From contig NZ_JACHVA010000036.1 of assembly GCF_014230055.1 (NCBI RefSeq), positions 1 to 51,243 of the forward strand: a stretch of DNA of 51,243 nt, read 5' to 3'. This DNA is from Puniceicoccus vermicola (GTDB lineage Bacteria; Verrucomicrobiota; Verrucomicrobiia; Opitutales; Puniceicoccaceae). A program made the position numbers and the translations under genes. Below are positions 24,846-35,100 of the stretch, piece after piece; the first letter of the stretch is position 1; each line of letters begins with the position of its first letter. The notes under the pieces are model-generated. The model was not told where the DNA came from, searched no databases, and saw only the letters and a program-made list of their open reading frames with translations.

Positions 24846-26876
24846 ATGAAGACGATAAGAAGTCATTATTCATTCTCCCTCCGCGCGCTTTCGATCCTCG
24901 GTGCCGCTTTTTGTCTTTCCTTCGCTCCCGCGCTGCAAGCAGCAACCCTCCACGGAAATCTCGATGTGGCTGGAGGAAAATCGAAAAAGTTTGGGAAGAA
25001 CGTGTTGGTGACTCTCTATGAGGCGGCCGAGTTTACTCCTCTGGCTCTGGCCACGACTCAGACCGACAGCAGCGGCGATTTCCGGATCGAGATCGCCAAA
25101 GAAAAGTCGGACAGCATCTTCTTTCTCTCTGCCAATCTTTCTCCGGAAGTCCGTTTCATGGCGGTTCTCGGAGAAGAGTTGCCCACACAAGCGGTCGTGA
25201 ACGAGCTGACCACGGTGGCCGCTTCCTATTCGATGGCGCAGTTCTTCCGGACCGGGCAGATTGCTGGGAGTGCGTATCGATTGCAGATCGCTGCGCAAAT
25301 GGTGCCAAACATCGTCGATCCGGCGACGGGCCAAGTTTCGGATGTTTTGCTGACCTCTCCCAATGCCGATGAAACCAACTCTCTGCGACTGACCCGTTCC
25401 CTCGGCAATGTGCTCAATGCCTGTGTAAGAAATTCGACCGCCTTGACCTTCTTCCTTCAAGCGACGGATGACGAATACGGGCGGACTCCGATCGACACTG
25501 CGGAAGCCTTGGCCAATCTGGCCCGCGATCCGTCGCAGAACGCCTCTTGGATTTACTCGATGTCGAAGTACAATCGTCCCTATAAGCCTGACTTGACCAG
25601 CGAACCCGACAATTGGTCTGTGACGGTGAAGTTGAACCGCACGGGACGCGATGATGTCTTCTTCGGTGGCGCGGCCAACGTCGCGTGGGATTCGCGGGGA
25701 TACGCTTGGGTGGCGAATAACGTGGTTCAGGGCACTCCTAATTCCACGACTTACAATGTTGTCCTCAAGCCAGACGGAACGCCTTCCGACGGGACCAACG
25801 GCACCCCGGATTCTCCCATCAGCGGTGGCGGCCTTCTCGGAGTGGGTTGGGGAGTCACGATTGACTACGAAGACAACGATTGGTTTGGCAATTTCGGTTG
25901 GGGGAAGCCCAAGAGCCAAACGTATCCGACTCAACGCGAAGGCGGCAAGAGGGGTGCGGGGACCGGAAGCGTTTCCCGTTTTCTCCCCGATGGAACCCCG
26001 ACCTCAGAGAATGGATACTACGGCCCCTTGCGGGTTCAGGGCATCGAGCCCGATATCTACAACAACATCTGGATGGCCAGCCTCGGAGACACCGACCGCA
26101 CGCTGGGTAGTGGCGTTTGGGTATATCGAAACGGAGATCCGACGGATGTGGTCTCCTCCATTGTGGATTGGGAATACGCTCCCTTCGGAGTCGCCCCAGT
26201 GCCCAATGGCAATGCAGCCTGGGTCACCTTCTCTGGTGGTCTGGCCGGACAAAACCAGAGCGGGCTAGCGAAGTATCGTCTCAATGAAGACGGCTCGCTG
26301 GAGCAGACCTTCTATGAGGATTTAGGCAAGACCCTCAAGATTGTCACCGTCGACTTTGCGGGCAATGCTTGGGTCGCCTCGCAGGGTACCAGCTCCATCT
26401 TTGCCTTTAGCCCCGACGGAACTAAACTCGGGGAATACACGGGTGGAGGCATCTTCGGGCCGTGGGGGCTCGCCGTCGACGGCGAAGGGAACATCTGGAT
26501 ATCCAACTTTGGGGACATCGCCGCCAACAACGATTACCCCTATGGACGGGTATCCAAGATCTGCGGAGCGAACCCTGCGGCTTGGCCCGAGGGAATGACA
26601 ATGGGGGATCCCATCTCTCCGAATAGTGGTTACACCGTTCCGAATGAGGGTGACGAAGTTCTTCTTCCCAATGGAGATCCTCTCTACGGCCCCGGAGCGC
26701 CCCCAAGCTACAAGCCCATCATGCGTCAAACCAGTGTCCAGATCGATGCCGCCGGAAATCTCTGGAGCATCAATAACTGGAAGCCTCGTTTCGACGTCGA
26801 TGCCACGGTTAATCCGGGGGGCGACGGCATCATCATCTTCGTTGGTATCGCCCCTCCACCTCCGTTGCAGTTCTAA
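24846..26876 (+). CDS. Large secreted protein with Ig-like N-terminus and NHL/SMP-like beta-propeller
   Basis: This 676-residue protein has a signal peptide (about 1-32, cut after LQA). Residues 33-90 (LHGNLDVAGG, with TQTDSSGDFRIEI) resemble a carboxypeptidase-regulatory or Ig-like module. From about 260 to the end there are repeated propeller-type blades with the pattern VAWDSRGYAWVAN, VDFAGNAWVASQG, LAVDGEGNIWISNFG and IDAAGNLWSINN, as in NHL/SMP-30-like proteins. It is probably exported, with an unknown ligand. The C-terminus PPPPLQF and its 3' flank are duplicated twice downstream. Confidence 0.75.
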   Translation: MKTIRSHYSFSLRALSILGAAFCLSFAPALQAATLHGNLDVAGGKSKKFGKNVLVTLYEAAEFTPLALATTQTDSSGDFRIEIAKEKSDSIFFLSANLSPEVRFMAVLGEELPTQAVVNELTTVAASYSMAQFFRTGQIAGSAYRLQIAAQMVPNIVDPATGQVSDVLLTSPNADETNSLRLTRSLGNVLNACVRNSTALTFFLQATDDEYGRTPIDTAEALANLARDPSQNASWIYSMSKYNRPYKPDLTSEPDNWSVTVKLNRTGRDDVFFGGAANVAWDSRGYAWVANNVVQGTPNSTTYNVVLKPDGTPSDGTNGTPDSPISGGGLLGVGWGVTIDYEDNDWFGNFGWGKPKSQTYPTQREGGKRGAGTGSVSRFLPDGTPTSENGYYGPLRVQGIEPDIYNNIWMASLGDTDRTLGSGVWVYRNGDPTDVVSSIVDWEYAPFGVAPVPNGNAAWVTFSGGLAGQNQSGLAKYRLNEDGSLEQTFYEDLGKTLKIVTVDFAGNAWVASQGTSSIFAFSPDGTKLGEYTGGGIFGPWGLAVDGEGNIWISNFGDIAANNDYPYGRVSKICGANPAAWPEGMTMGDPISPNSGYTVPNEGDEVLLPNGDPLYGPGAPPSYKPIMRQTSVQIDAAGNLWSINNWKPRFDVDATVNPGGDGIIIFVGIAPPPPLQF

Positions 26877-27990
26877 GATCGGGTTGACCGAAAATCCAGA
26901 ATTTCCGTGCTCGAAAGTAGGGGTGCAGCTTCAGCTGCCCCCATCTCGTCGTTCTTGCAGACGGTTTTGTCGAAAGGAGTGAGAGCTTCCAGCTCTCTCC
27001 CGCGTATCAGAAGACAGATGGCGAATGTCCAAGTCCGAACTCTCAAATTCGAGGAGGTAAGAATTCAGACCCGCACCCGCATGGAAGATGCAGAACTTCT
27101 CGATGTTCACCAAAAGTAGCACAGGCTGCCAGCCTGTGTGTTTTCTCGGGAGCACCCATGCCTCAAGCTACAAGCCCATCATGCGTCAAACCAGCTGTCC
27201 AGATCGATGCTGCCGGAAACCTCTGGGCCATCAATAACTGGAAGCTTCGTTTCGACGTCGACGCCACGGTCAATCCGGGGGGCGACGTCATCATCTTCTT
27301 CGTTGGCATCGCCCCTCCACCTCCGTTGCAGTTCTGAGATCGGGTTGACCGAAAATTCAGAAAATCTGTGTTTAAAAGTAGGGCCGCAGCTTCAGCTGCC
27401 CCCATCTCGTCGTTCTTGCGGACGGTTTTGTCGAAAGTAGTGAGAGCTTCCAGCTCTCTCCCGCGTATCAGAAGACAGATGGCGACCGTCCAAGGTCGAA
27501 CGCTCAACTTCGAGAAGGTAAGAATTCAGACCCGCACCCGCGAGGAAGATGAAGAACTTCTCGATGTCCACCAAAAGTAGCACAGGCTGCCAGCCTGTGT
27601 CTTCCCCTCTGGCCATCAATAACGGGAAGCTTCGTTTCGACGTCGGCGCCACGGTCAATCCGGGAGGCGACGGCATCATCATCTTCGTCGGCATCGCGCC
27701 TCCACCTCCGTTGCAGTTTTGAGTTCGGGTTGACCGAAAATCCAGAATATCTGTGCTTGAAAGTAGGGGCGCAGCTTCAGCTGCCCCCATCTCGTCCTTC
27801 TTGCAGACGGTTTCGTCGAAAGTAGTGAGAGCTTCCAGCTCTCTCCCGCGTATCAGAAGACAGATGGCGAATGTCCAACGTCGAACGCTCAACTTCGAAA
27901 GGGGATGAATCCAGAGGCGCACCCGCATGGAAGATGCAGAACTTTTCGATGTCCACCAAAAGTAGCACAGGCTGCCAGCCTGTGTCTTCC
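26704..27990 (+). repeat. Three tandem diverged copies of a gene 3' end plus palindromic flank
   Basis: Units lie at about 26704-27163, 27164-27606 and 27607-27990. Unit 1 is the true C-terminal part and 3' flank of the propeller gene. Unit 2 begins at the same point (CAAGCTACAAGCCCATC), and unit 3 lacks the first 60 bases or so. All three keep the gene tail to the stop codon, then a GCAGCT-TC-AGCTGC palindrome, a GAGAGCT-TCC-AGCTCTC palindrome, and CACAGGCTGCCAGCCTGTG (27120-27138, 27581-27599 and 27966-27984). Spacing is near 460 and 385 bases, with substitutions and small indels. Unit 2 has a one-base insertion near its start that shifts the frame. Confidence 0.9.
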
Positions 27991-28006
27991 CCCGGAGGAC
28001 TCACGT

Positions 28007-28108
28007 CCCAAGCCCGGCAGCTACCCGGCTTGGGGGCGCTAGGGTGGTTGAGGCCTCAGCCTGCCCGGCCTGCCTTTCCGTCGAAACCGTTTGCTGAAGC
28101 GGCACGGT
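28007..28108. repeat. Strong hairpin and solo REP beyond the tandem array
   Basis: A hairpin at 28007-28034 pairs CCCAAGCC with GGCTTGGG. A perfect TGAGGCCTCA palindrome lies near 28048-28057. The REP of the RAYT gene recurs at 28087-28108 (CCGTTTGCTGAAGC, then GGCACGGT). No gene lies in 27991-28191. Confidence 0.65.
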
Positions 28109-28191
28109 CCGAGAAGAGGGGGACGTCAACTATTGTATTCAGCTGGGGAATTCGTGACGCGCAAATCTCTTCTCCAATGTTGAAGTTGGAG

Positions 28192-28734
28192 TTACTCTTC
28201 GCCTTTCCGGAGAGTCATAGTGACGGTGTTCTGCGGATTCTTCATGAGGACCACGGGTTTGTCCAATTTGAGGACCGCCGTGGAATTCCAGCCGATCGAG
28301 GTCGCTGATCTGGATATCCCGACTGAAGAGTCCCCGTAAGTCATCCAAACATTTCGTTCAATGGAGTAGGTGATAAAATAACGAATGCCGTCGAGGTTCT
28401 GGATCTCCCCTTGGGCTTTAAAAGGAGAAGGATCGTCGTTATCCGCGATGCCTTGAAATGAAAAAAGGGTTAATTTCTTTTTCTCAGGATACGCGGCGAC
28501 GACAAACTCGAAGGTCCGGCTGTTCTCTTCACTCGTTGCAAAATCCAATGAGACGATCAGATTTTCTGCGGCATTTTGAGTGGAAGATTGTGAAGCCGAT
28601 CCGGAAGCTTTGTCCGGCACGGACGTGGTTCTAGTGATAGGGATTGGGGTGGCGTTTAGGATTGCTCCTTGGATCAAAACGAATCCGTAGAACAAAAGAA
28701 AGGTAGGCCATTTTATATTGATCATCGTTTGCAT
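28192..28734 (-). CDS. Secreted protein of unknown function, possible distant relative of the 20173/20853 paralogues
   Basis: This 180-residue protein has an N-terminal hydrophobic segment (about 8-28) that is likely a signal peptide, and a Ser/Thr-rich linker. The mostly beta body ends with GWNSTAVLKLDKPVVLMKNPQNTVTMTLRK. This end, a K-P-V-V-L phrase followed by a T-V-T-x-T-L strand, resembles the C-terminal strands of secretin-like short proteins. No function is assigned. It follows the repeat-rich region and is oriented toward it. Confidence 0.6.
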   Translation of the reverse strand: MQTMINIKWPTFLLFYGFVLIQGAILNATPIPITRTTSVPDKASGSASQSSTQNAAENLIVSLDFATSEENSRTFEFVVAAYPEKKKLTLFSFQGIADNDDPSPFKAQGEIQNLDGIRYFITYSIERNVWMTYGDSSVGISRSATSIGWNSTAVLKLDKPVVLMKNPQNTVTMTLRKGEE

Positions 28735-28837
28735 ATGCTGAGGGTGACGGATGGGTGAGTGCTCTAATATTGGAATTTGCGGGAGAAAGGCGATCCTAGA
28801 TTCTCGAAAAGTCTATCTTTTCGGTCTCTAGAAAGCC

Positions 28838-29065
28838 TTAACCCACCCGAATAATCTTCACCGGGCAGCCTTCGGCGGCGGTTTCCAATTCTTCGCGATC
28901 TTGGGGAAGTCCCTCTGCGTACTCGAACTGCTTGTCCTTCCGCTTCACCTCTCGCAGTTGGGCCTCGCCCCGGTCGTCTAAACACCAGTACTCCGGAGCC
29001 ACCTCGGTGCAGAGGGCGCAGCCGATGCATTCGGACTTTTTGTGGGAAATTTGTAGAAAGGCCAT
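28838..29065 (-). CDS. Small single-cluster ferredoxin paired with a U32 protein
   Basis: This 75-residue protein has a CIGCALC motif (residues 13-19) and a later EGCPVKII, which supply the four cysteines of one [4Fe-4S] cluster; the second half-motif lacks the other CxxC. The acidic middle (DREELETAAE) fits a soluble electron carrier. The start lies only five bases after the stop of the upstream U32 gene, so the two are probably translationally coupled. Pairing suggests it delivers electrons to that enzyme. Confidence 0.85.
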   Translation of the reverse strand: MAFLQISHKKSECIGCALCTEVAPEYWCLDDRGEAQLREVKRKDKQFEYAEGLPQDREELETAAEGCPVKIIRVG

Positions 29066-29070
29066 TGCGG

Positions 29071-30333
29071 CTACGCTTGTGCGGGCTCGGCGGTGCGGAC
29101 AAGGAAGAACTTATCTCCGGCACGAACCTTTTGACGGACGGGGATGGAGACCGTTTCTCCGGATTCGGCTGCCGTTATGGGTCCCTCGTGATTGTGGAGG
29201 GTTTCAATCTTCCCTTCGAGAACCCCGGTTGTGTTGCCAATGATGAGAAACGGGTCTCCGACGGCGACGGCCTGGTGGGTCTGGATTTCACCAACGCCGA
29301 TCTTCGGGTAATAGTGGGTCACTTGGCCGGCGAGGATCTTTTGCTCGGTGGCTTTGGAGCCGTAGGTCCCGGACCAGCCTTGTTCCCGACCGACGTAGTA
29401 TCCGCTGGAATGGCCCCGGTTGTAGACGGTCTGGAGTTCGGCCAGCAGTCCTTGGACGGACTCTGGGCCGTATTGCCCGTCCTGAACGAGCTTCACGGCA
29501 GACCGGTAGGCACGGGTGACCCGCTGCACATACTCTGGTGATCGGCCGCGCCCCTCAATCTTCAGGGTGTGGATGCCTGCGGCGAGAACCTGATCGAGGA
29601 ACTCGATCGTCGCAATGTCGTTGGGAGACATGATGAAGTTGTTGTCAATGACCAGCTCCTTGCCGCTCTCCTTCTCTTTGACGGTGTATTCTTTGCGGCA
29701 GTTCTGGAGGCAGGCGCCGCGATTAGCGGAGGCGTTGTCGGTGAAAAGGGACATCCCGCAGCGCCCGGAGACGGCAATGCAGAGGGCTCCATGGGCAAAG
29801 GCCTCGATTTCAACTCTCCGGCCTGACGGGCCTCGCAGGTCATTTTCGAGAACCTTCTCACGAATCTTGCGGATCATCCCGAGGTTCAATTCACGGGCGA
29901 GGACGATGCGGTCACAAAATTGGGAGTAGAATGCAAATGACTCGTAGTTGGAGACGGAAAGCTGCGTAGAAAGATGAACCTCAATCCCAAGCTCCCGGGC
30001 TTTCAGAATGCAGGCCATGTCGGAGGCGATCACGGCATCCACTCCATTTTCTTTGGCCGTAGCGAGTAGCTCGTAGCAGAGTTTTAGATCGTGGTCATAG
30101 AGAAGGGTATTGAGGGTCAGATAGCCCCGGATCCCACCGGTACGGCATCGTTCCATGATCTCCGGCAAGTCTTCCAGGTGAAACGAACGACGAGCCCTGG
30201 CTCGCATATTCAGCTGGGCCAGCCCAAAGTAAACGGCATCGGCCCCCGAGTCGATGGCCGCCTGCAGGGAGGCGTAGCATCCGGCGGGAGCGAGGATCTC
30301 GACATGTGATTCGGCGAGAGATTGATCGATCAT
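29071..30333 (-). CDS. Peptidase U32 family protein, TrhP/YegQ-like tRNA hydroxylation enzyme
   Basis: This 420-residue protein opens with [27 protein letters not shown], a TIM-barrel start typical of U32. The cysteine-rich core has [16 protein letters not shown] and [13 protein letters not shown], which provides four Cys likely to bind an Fe-S cluster. A beta-barrel domain follows, with [12 protein letters not shown] at the end. In E. coli and B. subtilis, U32 proteins of this type make 5-hydroxyuridine at the tRNA wobble base. The exact position among U32 subfamilies (TrhP, UbiU or RlhA-like) cannot be settled by eye. The gene precedes the ferredoxin by five bases. Confidence 0.85.
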   Translation of the reverse strand: MIDQSLAESHVEILAPAGCYASLQAAIDSGADAVYFGLAQLNMRARARRSFHLEDLPEIMERCRTGGIRGYLTLNTLLYDHDLKLCYELLATAKENGVDAVIASDMACILKARELGIEVHLSTQLSVSNYESFAFYSQFCDRIVLARELNLGMIRKIREKVLENDLRGPSGRRVEIEAFAHGALCIAVSGRCGMSLFTDNASANRGACLQNCRKEYTVKEKESGKELVIDNNFIMSPNDIATIEFLDQVLAAGIHTLKIEGRGRSPEYVQRVTRAYRSAVKLVQDGQYGPESVQGLLAELQTVYNRGHSSGYYVGREQGWSGTYGSKATEQKILAGQVTHYYPKIGVGEIQTHQAVAVGDPFLIIGNTTGVLEGKIETLHNHEGPITAAESGETVSIPVRQKVRAGDKFFLVRTAEPAQA

Positions 30334-30492
30334 AGCACGAATCTTCTCTGGAAAATTCCTCGGATTGGCGACCCTTGTTTTCAGGGTCGGGACGATTTTG
30401 AGTCGGTTTATTTCGAGTAAACCGGAGGGATGGCTGGGCCGGTATCGGATCTAGATTGCCATATCAGGGACGAAGTGGTGAGATTTCATACG

Positions 30493-31266
30493 ATGTTAAA
30501 GAGAATCACTCGGTTTTTGGGGATAGTCGTTTTTATGGGGGTTATGATGAAGAATTTAGGTGCAGATCCGATCGTGGTCATCAAGGCGGATGATCTTGTC
30601 TGTCATAGTAATGGAACCGTTTTCGGATCCCAATGGGATCGCTTTTTCGAGCTGGCAGCGGACGAGGGGATAAAGGTTTCGGCTGGAATCATTGGTAAGT
30701 CCCTCCAGCAGGGAACTCCGGAATATTTTGATCAAATTCGGGCTTTGGAAGAGAGCGGGCAGGTCGAGTTTTGGAATCACGGATACACGCATGGTCGGGA
30801 TTCGGAGACAGGGGAGAGTGAGTTTAAGGGACCGGATTTCGAGACCCAGTTGGAGACCTTGGTCCGAACTCAAGACCTTGCTAGTGAGAAACTAGGTTTC
30901 ACTCTTCACAGTTTTGGTTCTCCGTTTAATGCGAACGACGCGAATACGGTTGAGGCGATCCGTGCAACCCCGGAGATTATGTCTTGGCTCTATGGCTCGA
31001 AGGACGCCGAACTCCTGCCGGGGCAGGTTGCTTTAATCCGTTTCATAGACATTGAGCAGCCAGTGCATCATCCCAACTACGAGGCGTTCAAAAGCGATTA
31101 TCTCGAGAAACCTGATATTCCGTACTACGTTCTCCAGGTTCATCCCGGCGGATGGGATTCCGAGCGATTGGATCAATTTCGACAGGTCGTGAATTTCCTT
31201 CAGGAGCAGAATGCAGAGTTCCTCACTCCTTCAGAATTGAAGGAGCGGCTTCTTTCCAAAGAGTAG
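30493..31266 (+). CDS. Exported polysaccharide-deacetylase-like (NodB-fold) protein
   Basis: From the ATG at 30493 the protein has 257 residues and a hydrophobic N-terminus (8-22). It has the NodB-type motifs: KADDLVC (Asp33-Asp34), WNHGYTHG with metal-binding His96 and His100, HSFGSPFNAND, and VHPGGW. Members remove acyl groups from polysaccharides. The longer frame from 30430 adds 21 residues unlike a signal peptide. It stands alone on the plus strand, convergent with the carbohydrate operon. Confidence 0.78.
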   Translation: MLKRITRFLGIVVFMGVMMKNLGADPIVVIKADDLVCHSNGTVFGSQWDRFFELAADEGIKVSAGIIGKSLQQGTPEYFDQIRALEESGQVEFWNHGYTHGRDSETGESEFKGPDFETQLETLVRTQDLASEKLGFTLHSFGSPFNANDANTVEAIRATPEIMSWLYGSKDAELLPGQVALIRFIDIEQPVHHPNYEAFKSDYLEKPDIPYYVLQVHPGGWDSERLDQFRQVVNFLQEQNAEFLTPSELKERLLSKE

Positions 31267-31285
31267 AACAGGCAGCTTGCCTGTT
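31267..31285. repeat. Palindrome AACAGGCA/TGCCTGTT at a convergent 3' end
   Basis: AACAGGCA-GCT-TGCCTGTT begins one base after the deacetylase stop and ends 90 bases before the convergent minus-strand gene. It has no T-tract but is built like the CACAGGCT palindromes of the tandem array. Confidence 0.65.
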
Positions 31286-31374
31286 GGCGTCCAGTTAAGG
31301 CGCTTGCGGAAGATGGGAAGGTTCGGCTCTGGAGATTGAGAAAGCAAGTCTGCGAACGGAGGCGATCCTTCTTC

Positions 31375-32163
31375 TCAGAAATTTGGATTCAAGAGGGATG
31401 CCATTTCCGCGTCATCAAGCGTGATGATGACCAAATCGTCAAAACGCAGCTGTATGGGTCCGGTGTTTGCTGGGAAATTGATTCGGAAGATCATTGGGAT
31501 CTGAGTGACCTCAATTTCCAAGCCTTCGATTTTTCCCACCTGAATCCAGTCTTCCGACTCTCGGTCGTAGTGTTCCAGCTTGACCCGCATTTCTTGGGTT
31601 TCCCCTAGAGCTGTGGGGATGAACCACGTGATCCGGTTCCAAACCTCCCGATCAAAGTAATTCACGGCTTTCGTTTTCCAAGTGCCGTCGGCGTTGACGA
31701 GAGTAATCGGGTCTTTCCCTTTTGAGGAACCGATATTAGCGTAGTAGAGTCGATTATTCGATTCGGTTCGGACTTCCAAAGAGGCTTTGGCTTCAGTGGC
31801 GGAACCCTCGAATTTGAAAGCAAGCCGGACTCCGAGCCAATCGGCATTGTAGGATGGAAGAGTCAATCCCACGCCCCAACTTCCGGGAGTGGCATCCTCT
31901 TGACGGTCGAATAAGAGACAGTTTCCGGTGCCGTCGTAGGTCTCCAAATTGTCCACGCGCCAGATGTCCTCCTTCGCCCTTCCCCAGTTTCGTTGGATTG
32001 GAGGAGTTTCTCCGGGAACAAGATCATCTGCGTTGATCGAGGCTAAGGGAGTTCCCGCTGCGAGAAATTTTGTAGCCAAGAGAAGAACCGGGATTAGTGA
32101 GGGAAGGGTTGAGCGGAGCCGGATCTCCCTTATCTGTATCGGCTTACCAATAGTGATATTCAT
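31375..32163 (-). CDS. Exported protein of unknown function, ConA-like/carbohydrate-associated
   Basis: From the ATG at 32163 the protein has 262 residues. A signal sequence (about 19-37: LRSTLPSLIPVLLLATKFLAAG) is followed by a mostly beta body rich in aromatic residues (NWGRAKEDIWRVDN, SWGVGLTLPSYNADWLGV, EVWNRITWFIPTA). The body resembles a concanavalin-like or LamG-like fold, but no family is certain. The start lies inside the last codons of the upstream GH2-like gene (20-base overlap), so translation is probably coupled. Confidence 0.65.
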   Translation of the reverse strand: MNITIGKPIQIREIRLRSTLPSLIPVLLLATKFLAAGTPLASINADDLVPGETPPIQRNWGRAKEDIWRVDNLETYDGTGNCLLFDRQEDATPGSWGVGLTLPSYNADWLGVRLAFKFEGSATEAKASLEVRTESNNRLYYANIGSSKGKDPITLVNADGTWKTKAVNYFDREVWNRITWFIPTALGETQEMRVKLEHYDRESEDWIQVGKIEGLEIEVTQIPMIFRINFPANTGPIQLRFDDLVIITLDDAEMASLLNPNF

Positions 32164-35100
32164 AGGGGTCGAAGGGCTTGGGTAAAGGCGAGTACAGTTT
32201 CGTTTGTTCTTCTTGTTCATCTTGTTCCGCCTTGAGCTCGTCAATGTTTCCTTCGGAGAGACTTGCCCAGAAGCCGAAACCTTTGGATCCGGAGACCACT
32301 TTCACGGTGATCACATTCTCACCGGGTTGAAGCAGAATCTTGACCGATTGGGTGTTGGCACGCGGAGATCCCTTCCGGTTCACGAAATGATAGATTTGCT
32401 TTCCATTTAAATAGACGTCCGCCCAGTAATCGGCTCCCAGTTTCAGGATTGCAGCGCGAGCCTCCTCGCTTTCCACGACCGTGGTTGCGTAGGCAAGGTA
32501 GCCATCGAACTGGTTCACGGCTGACCCAATATTCACAAAGCCATTTTCGTCGGCCAAGGTTGTCTTGCGGAAGTCGATCTGATTGCCGTCGGACTGTTGG
32601 TATTGGAAATTCGGATTCGTATCTCCTGCGAGGGCGGCTTCTTCGCCAGGGTAGGAAGGCTTGAGGGCTGCCTCACCTTTGCCATTGGTGGGAATGGGGC
32701 CGAGAATATGCCAGTAGGAGATCCATTTGAACTGAGGTCCGCTTTTCATGGTTGTGACACGTTGGGCGAATGAGGGTGCCGGAGAGGCGCCTTCCTCTGT
32801 TAGGAGTTGGGAGGTGAGCTGTCGAAGGCGTTGGGCTGCCACCTGAGAAGAATAGGGCTCTGCGTCATCAAACTGTTCGGGGAGCCACTGAGCAAACAGA
32901 ACGCTTCCATTTTCTCGATCTTGTTGCAGGAGGAGTCCGTCTCCCAGAACCGAGGCTCCGGTTGGTTGAGAGTATTGGGAAAACAGTGAGGTTTTCAAGG
33001 GGGAGCGCCAGCGCAGAAGGTTTGGTCCGAAGCCCATTTCTTGCAGTTTGGCTGAGTCTTGAACCTTATACAATTCGGTTTCCTCAATCTGATAGCCGAA
33101 TTCGGCGAGAAGTGATGAGGGGGCTCGGAAATAGATCAGGCGTTTGCCGTCGCGGATCATGGATTCAATCTTCTCGCGGGATAGACCACAGTCACTGGCG
33201 GCGATTACCAAGGGCGTATCGCTATCCTCCTGGATTGCTAGACCGAGAGCGGAAAAAGCTTCTTTCTCCTGCGTCTGACCAAGGAAAGTTACCGCTTCGG
33301 TCGTGTGATCGGAAGTGTCCTCCAATAAGAAATTCGCAAGCAGGGTGGGAGCGGGATCGGATCCGACTCGGTGAGTCAGCGCCAGGCTACTGAAGAGGAC
33401 CTGTCCTTTTCCATCCGAGAAGCGGAGGAGAGGAGAATAATTCATGTCGAATTCGCCAGCGATGAGAGGGGTGAATCCAACTCTCTGTGGGATCTCCAGC
33501 ATGACCGGAGCGACAACATGCTTGTTGTTCACGCGTGGGGCTCGGCGGGTGTCGTAGCTACGGGCCGGTTTGTTCTCGGGGAGAAGGTCCGCATCGCCGG
33601 ACCAGGTCGACAAATCCGTTCCGGTCAGTGCCGTCACTCCTGGGCGGTTTAGGTTGCGGGGTTCGAGGATTCGGGTGCCTACCTCGATGCTATTCAATCC
33701 GAGCGTTTCCCAATCTTCGGGCATTTGCTGAAGAATGAGGACATTCAAGCCGGATCGAATGTCCTCGGCAGAATAGGGGAGCGCTTTGAGATCTTTCAGC
33801 GATTCCCGCCCGAGGACGAGAAGATCGACACCTGCGAGAGATTGATTTGGTTCCCAGGATTGAGCTTTGGGGGCTAGGGATTGAATCCACGGTAAAGACA
33901 TTCCTTCCGGGTCAAAGACGACGATGTTCCGTTTTAGGGATTTGGGAGCAAAGGGCGGGAATACCTCGATTTGAATCTCGTCCTCGGAAATCAGTTTTCC
34001 CTCCTTCTGAACGGTGAGTTGGATCGTAAGCGACTCCCGCTCCTCGACTGTGGGGGCTCGGAATGAAAAGGGTTCGAGGAGAACATCACCGGCCTGTAGG
34101 TGAACCTCTAGATCTCCTTCGTCAATCACGTCTCCGGTGGAATTAACGGCTTTCCATTCTACGGAAAGATTATTTTCTCCGGGGCCATCCCAAACGAAAG
34201 CAATTTGCTTCTTTATCTTATTCCCCGAGTAGAACGCGTGGGACCGGTCGGTGTGGGTCGGGAAACCAGCGATGTAGGTGAGCAACGGTTGTTGGCCCTT
34301 TCGGTGAATGTAGAAATTTTCATTTACCCATTCCGGCACCTCGGTTGGAATTTCGGTGAAGTATTTTTCATAGCGGGTGAAGGGTTTGTCGATTCCGGGA
34401 CGGAAGCCTGGCGGATTCCCAAAGCCAATGGTGTAGTCCCAGTGGTAGCCAAGAGCGGTAAGGCTGTAGGTGCGCCAGGCGCGGTTTTTGTTGCCGAGGA
34501 TAAGATCCTGGAAATCCCAATACAAATCCTGGTAAAGTGGGATATAGTTATGACCGGAGACCGCCCACCGCCCATTGGGAAGAGCGCCGATTTGCTCGAT
34601 GGACTCAATCTTTTCGCGGTCATAAACTTCGTCTCCTAAAAACATGGCCATAAATTCGGGGAGGTAGACCTGCTGGCCTTTGATGAAGTTGGCTGTAATC
34701 GGATTGCCTAGCTCCACCGCGCAAAAGGGCATGTTGCCGGACTCGGCCCAGTACATCGGCCAGTCGTCCTGTTCCTGCAAGGGAAGGAAGTTTGGGTACA
34801 GATTCGAAGTGCTCATATCGAGCTGGTTCCCATCCGCGTGCGAGTAGACGAGAGTGTTGGGGTCTATCTCTTTAGCGGCTTCGGAGACCAATTCCATCGC
34901 CTCGGACAATGGGTGTTGATAGTCTGATCGCCGTCCCATCTCCGTGGGGTGGATTGCGTCCTTCGGGTTCATCATGTTCATCCCTAGGGTCCAGAAGAGC
35001 ACACTGGGATGCCCGCGATAGCGTTTGATGAACGCCTCCTGCTCTCGGAAATAGACTTCGCGCAGTGCGGGATCGGAAAGGAGCTTTTCGCGGAAATGGT

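Noticed and set aside
26626-27928. Several ORFs on both strands within the tandem repeats
   Set aside because: They are parallel frames of the repeated sequence, and the same shadow frame occurs in each unit.
26704-27990. Possible CRISPR or satellite array
   Set aside because: Units are hundreds of bases long, diverged and include coding sequence; there are no short identical repeats with unique spacers.
30430-30492. N-terminal extension of the deacetylase-like protein
   Set aside because: The added residues are not hydrophobic and the ATG at 30493 gives a proper export sequence.
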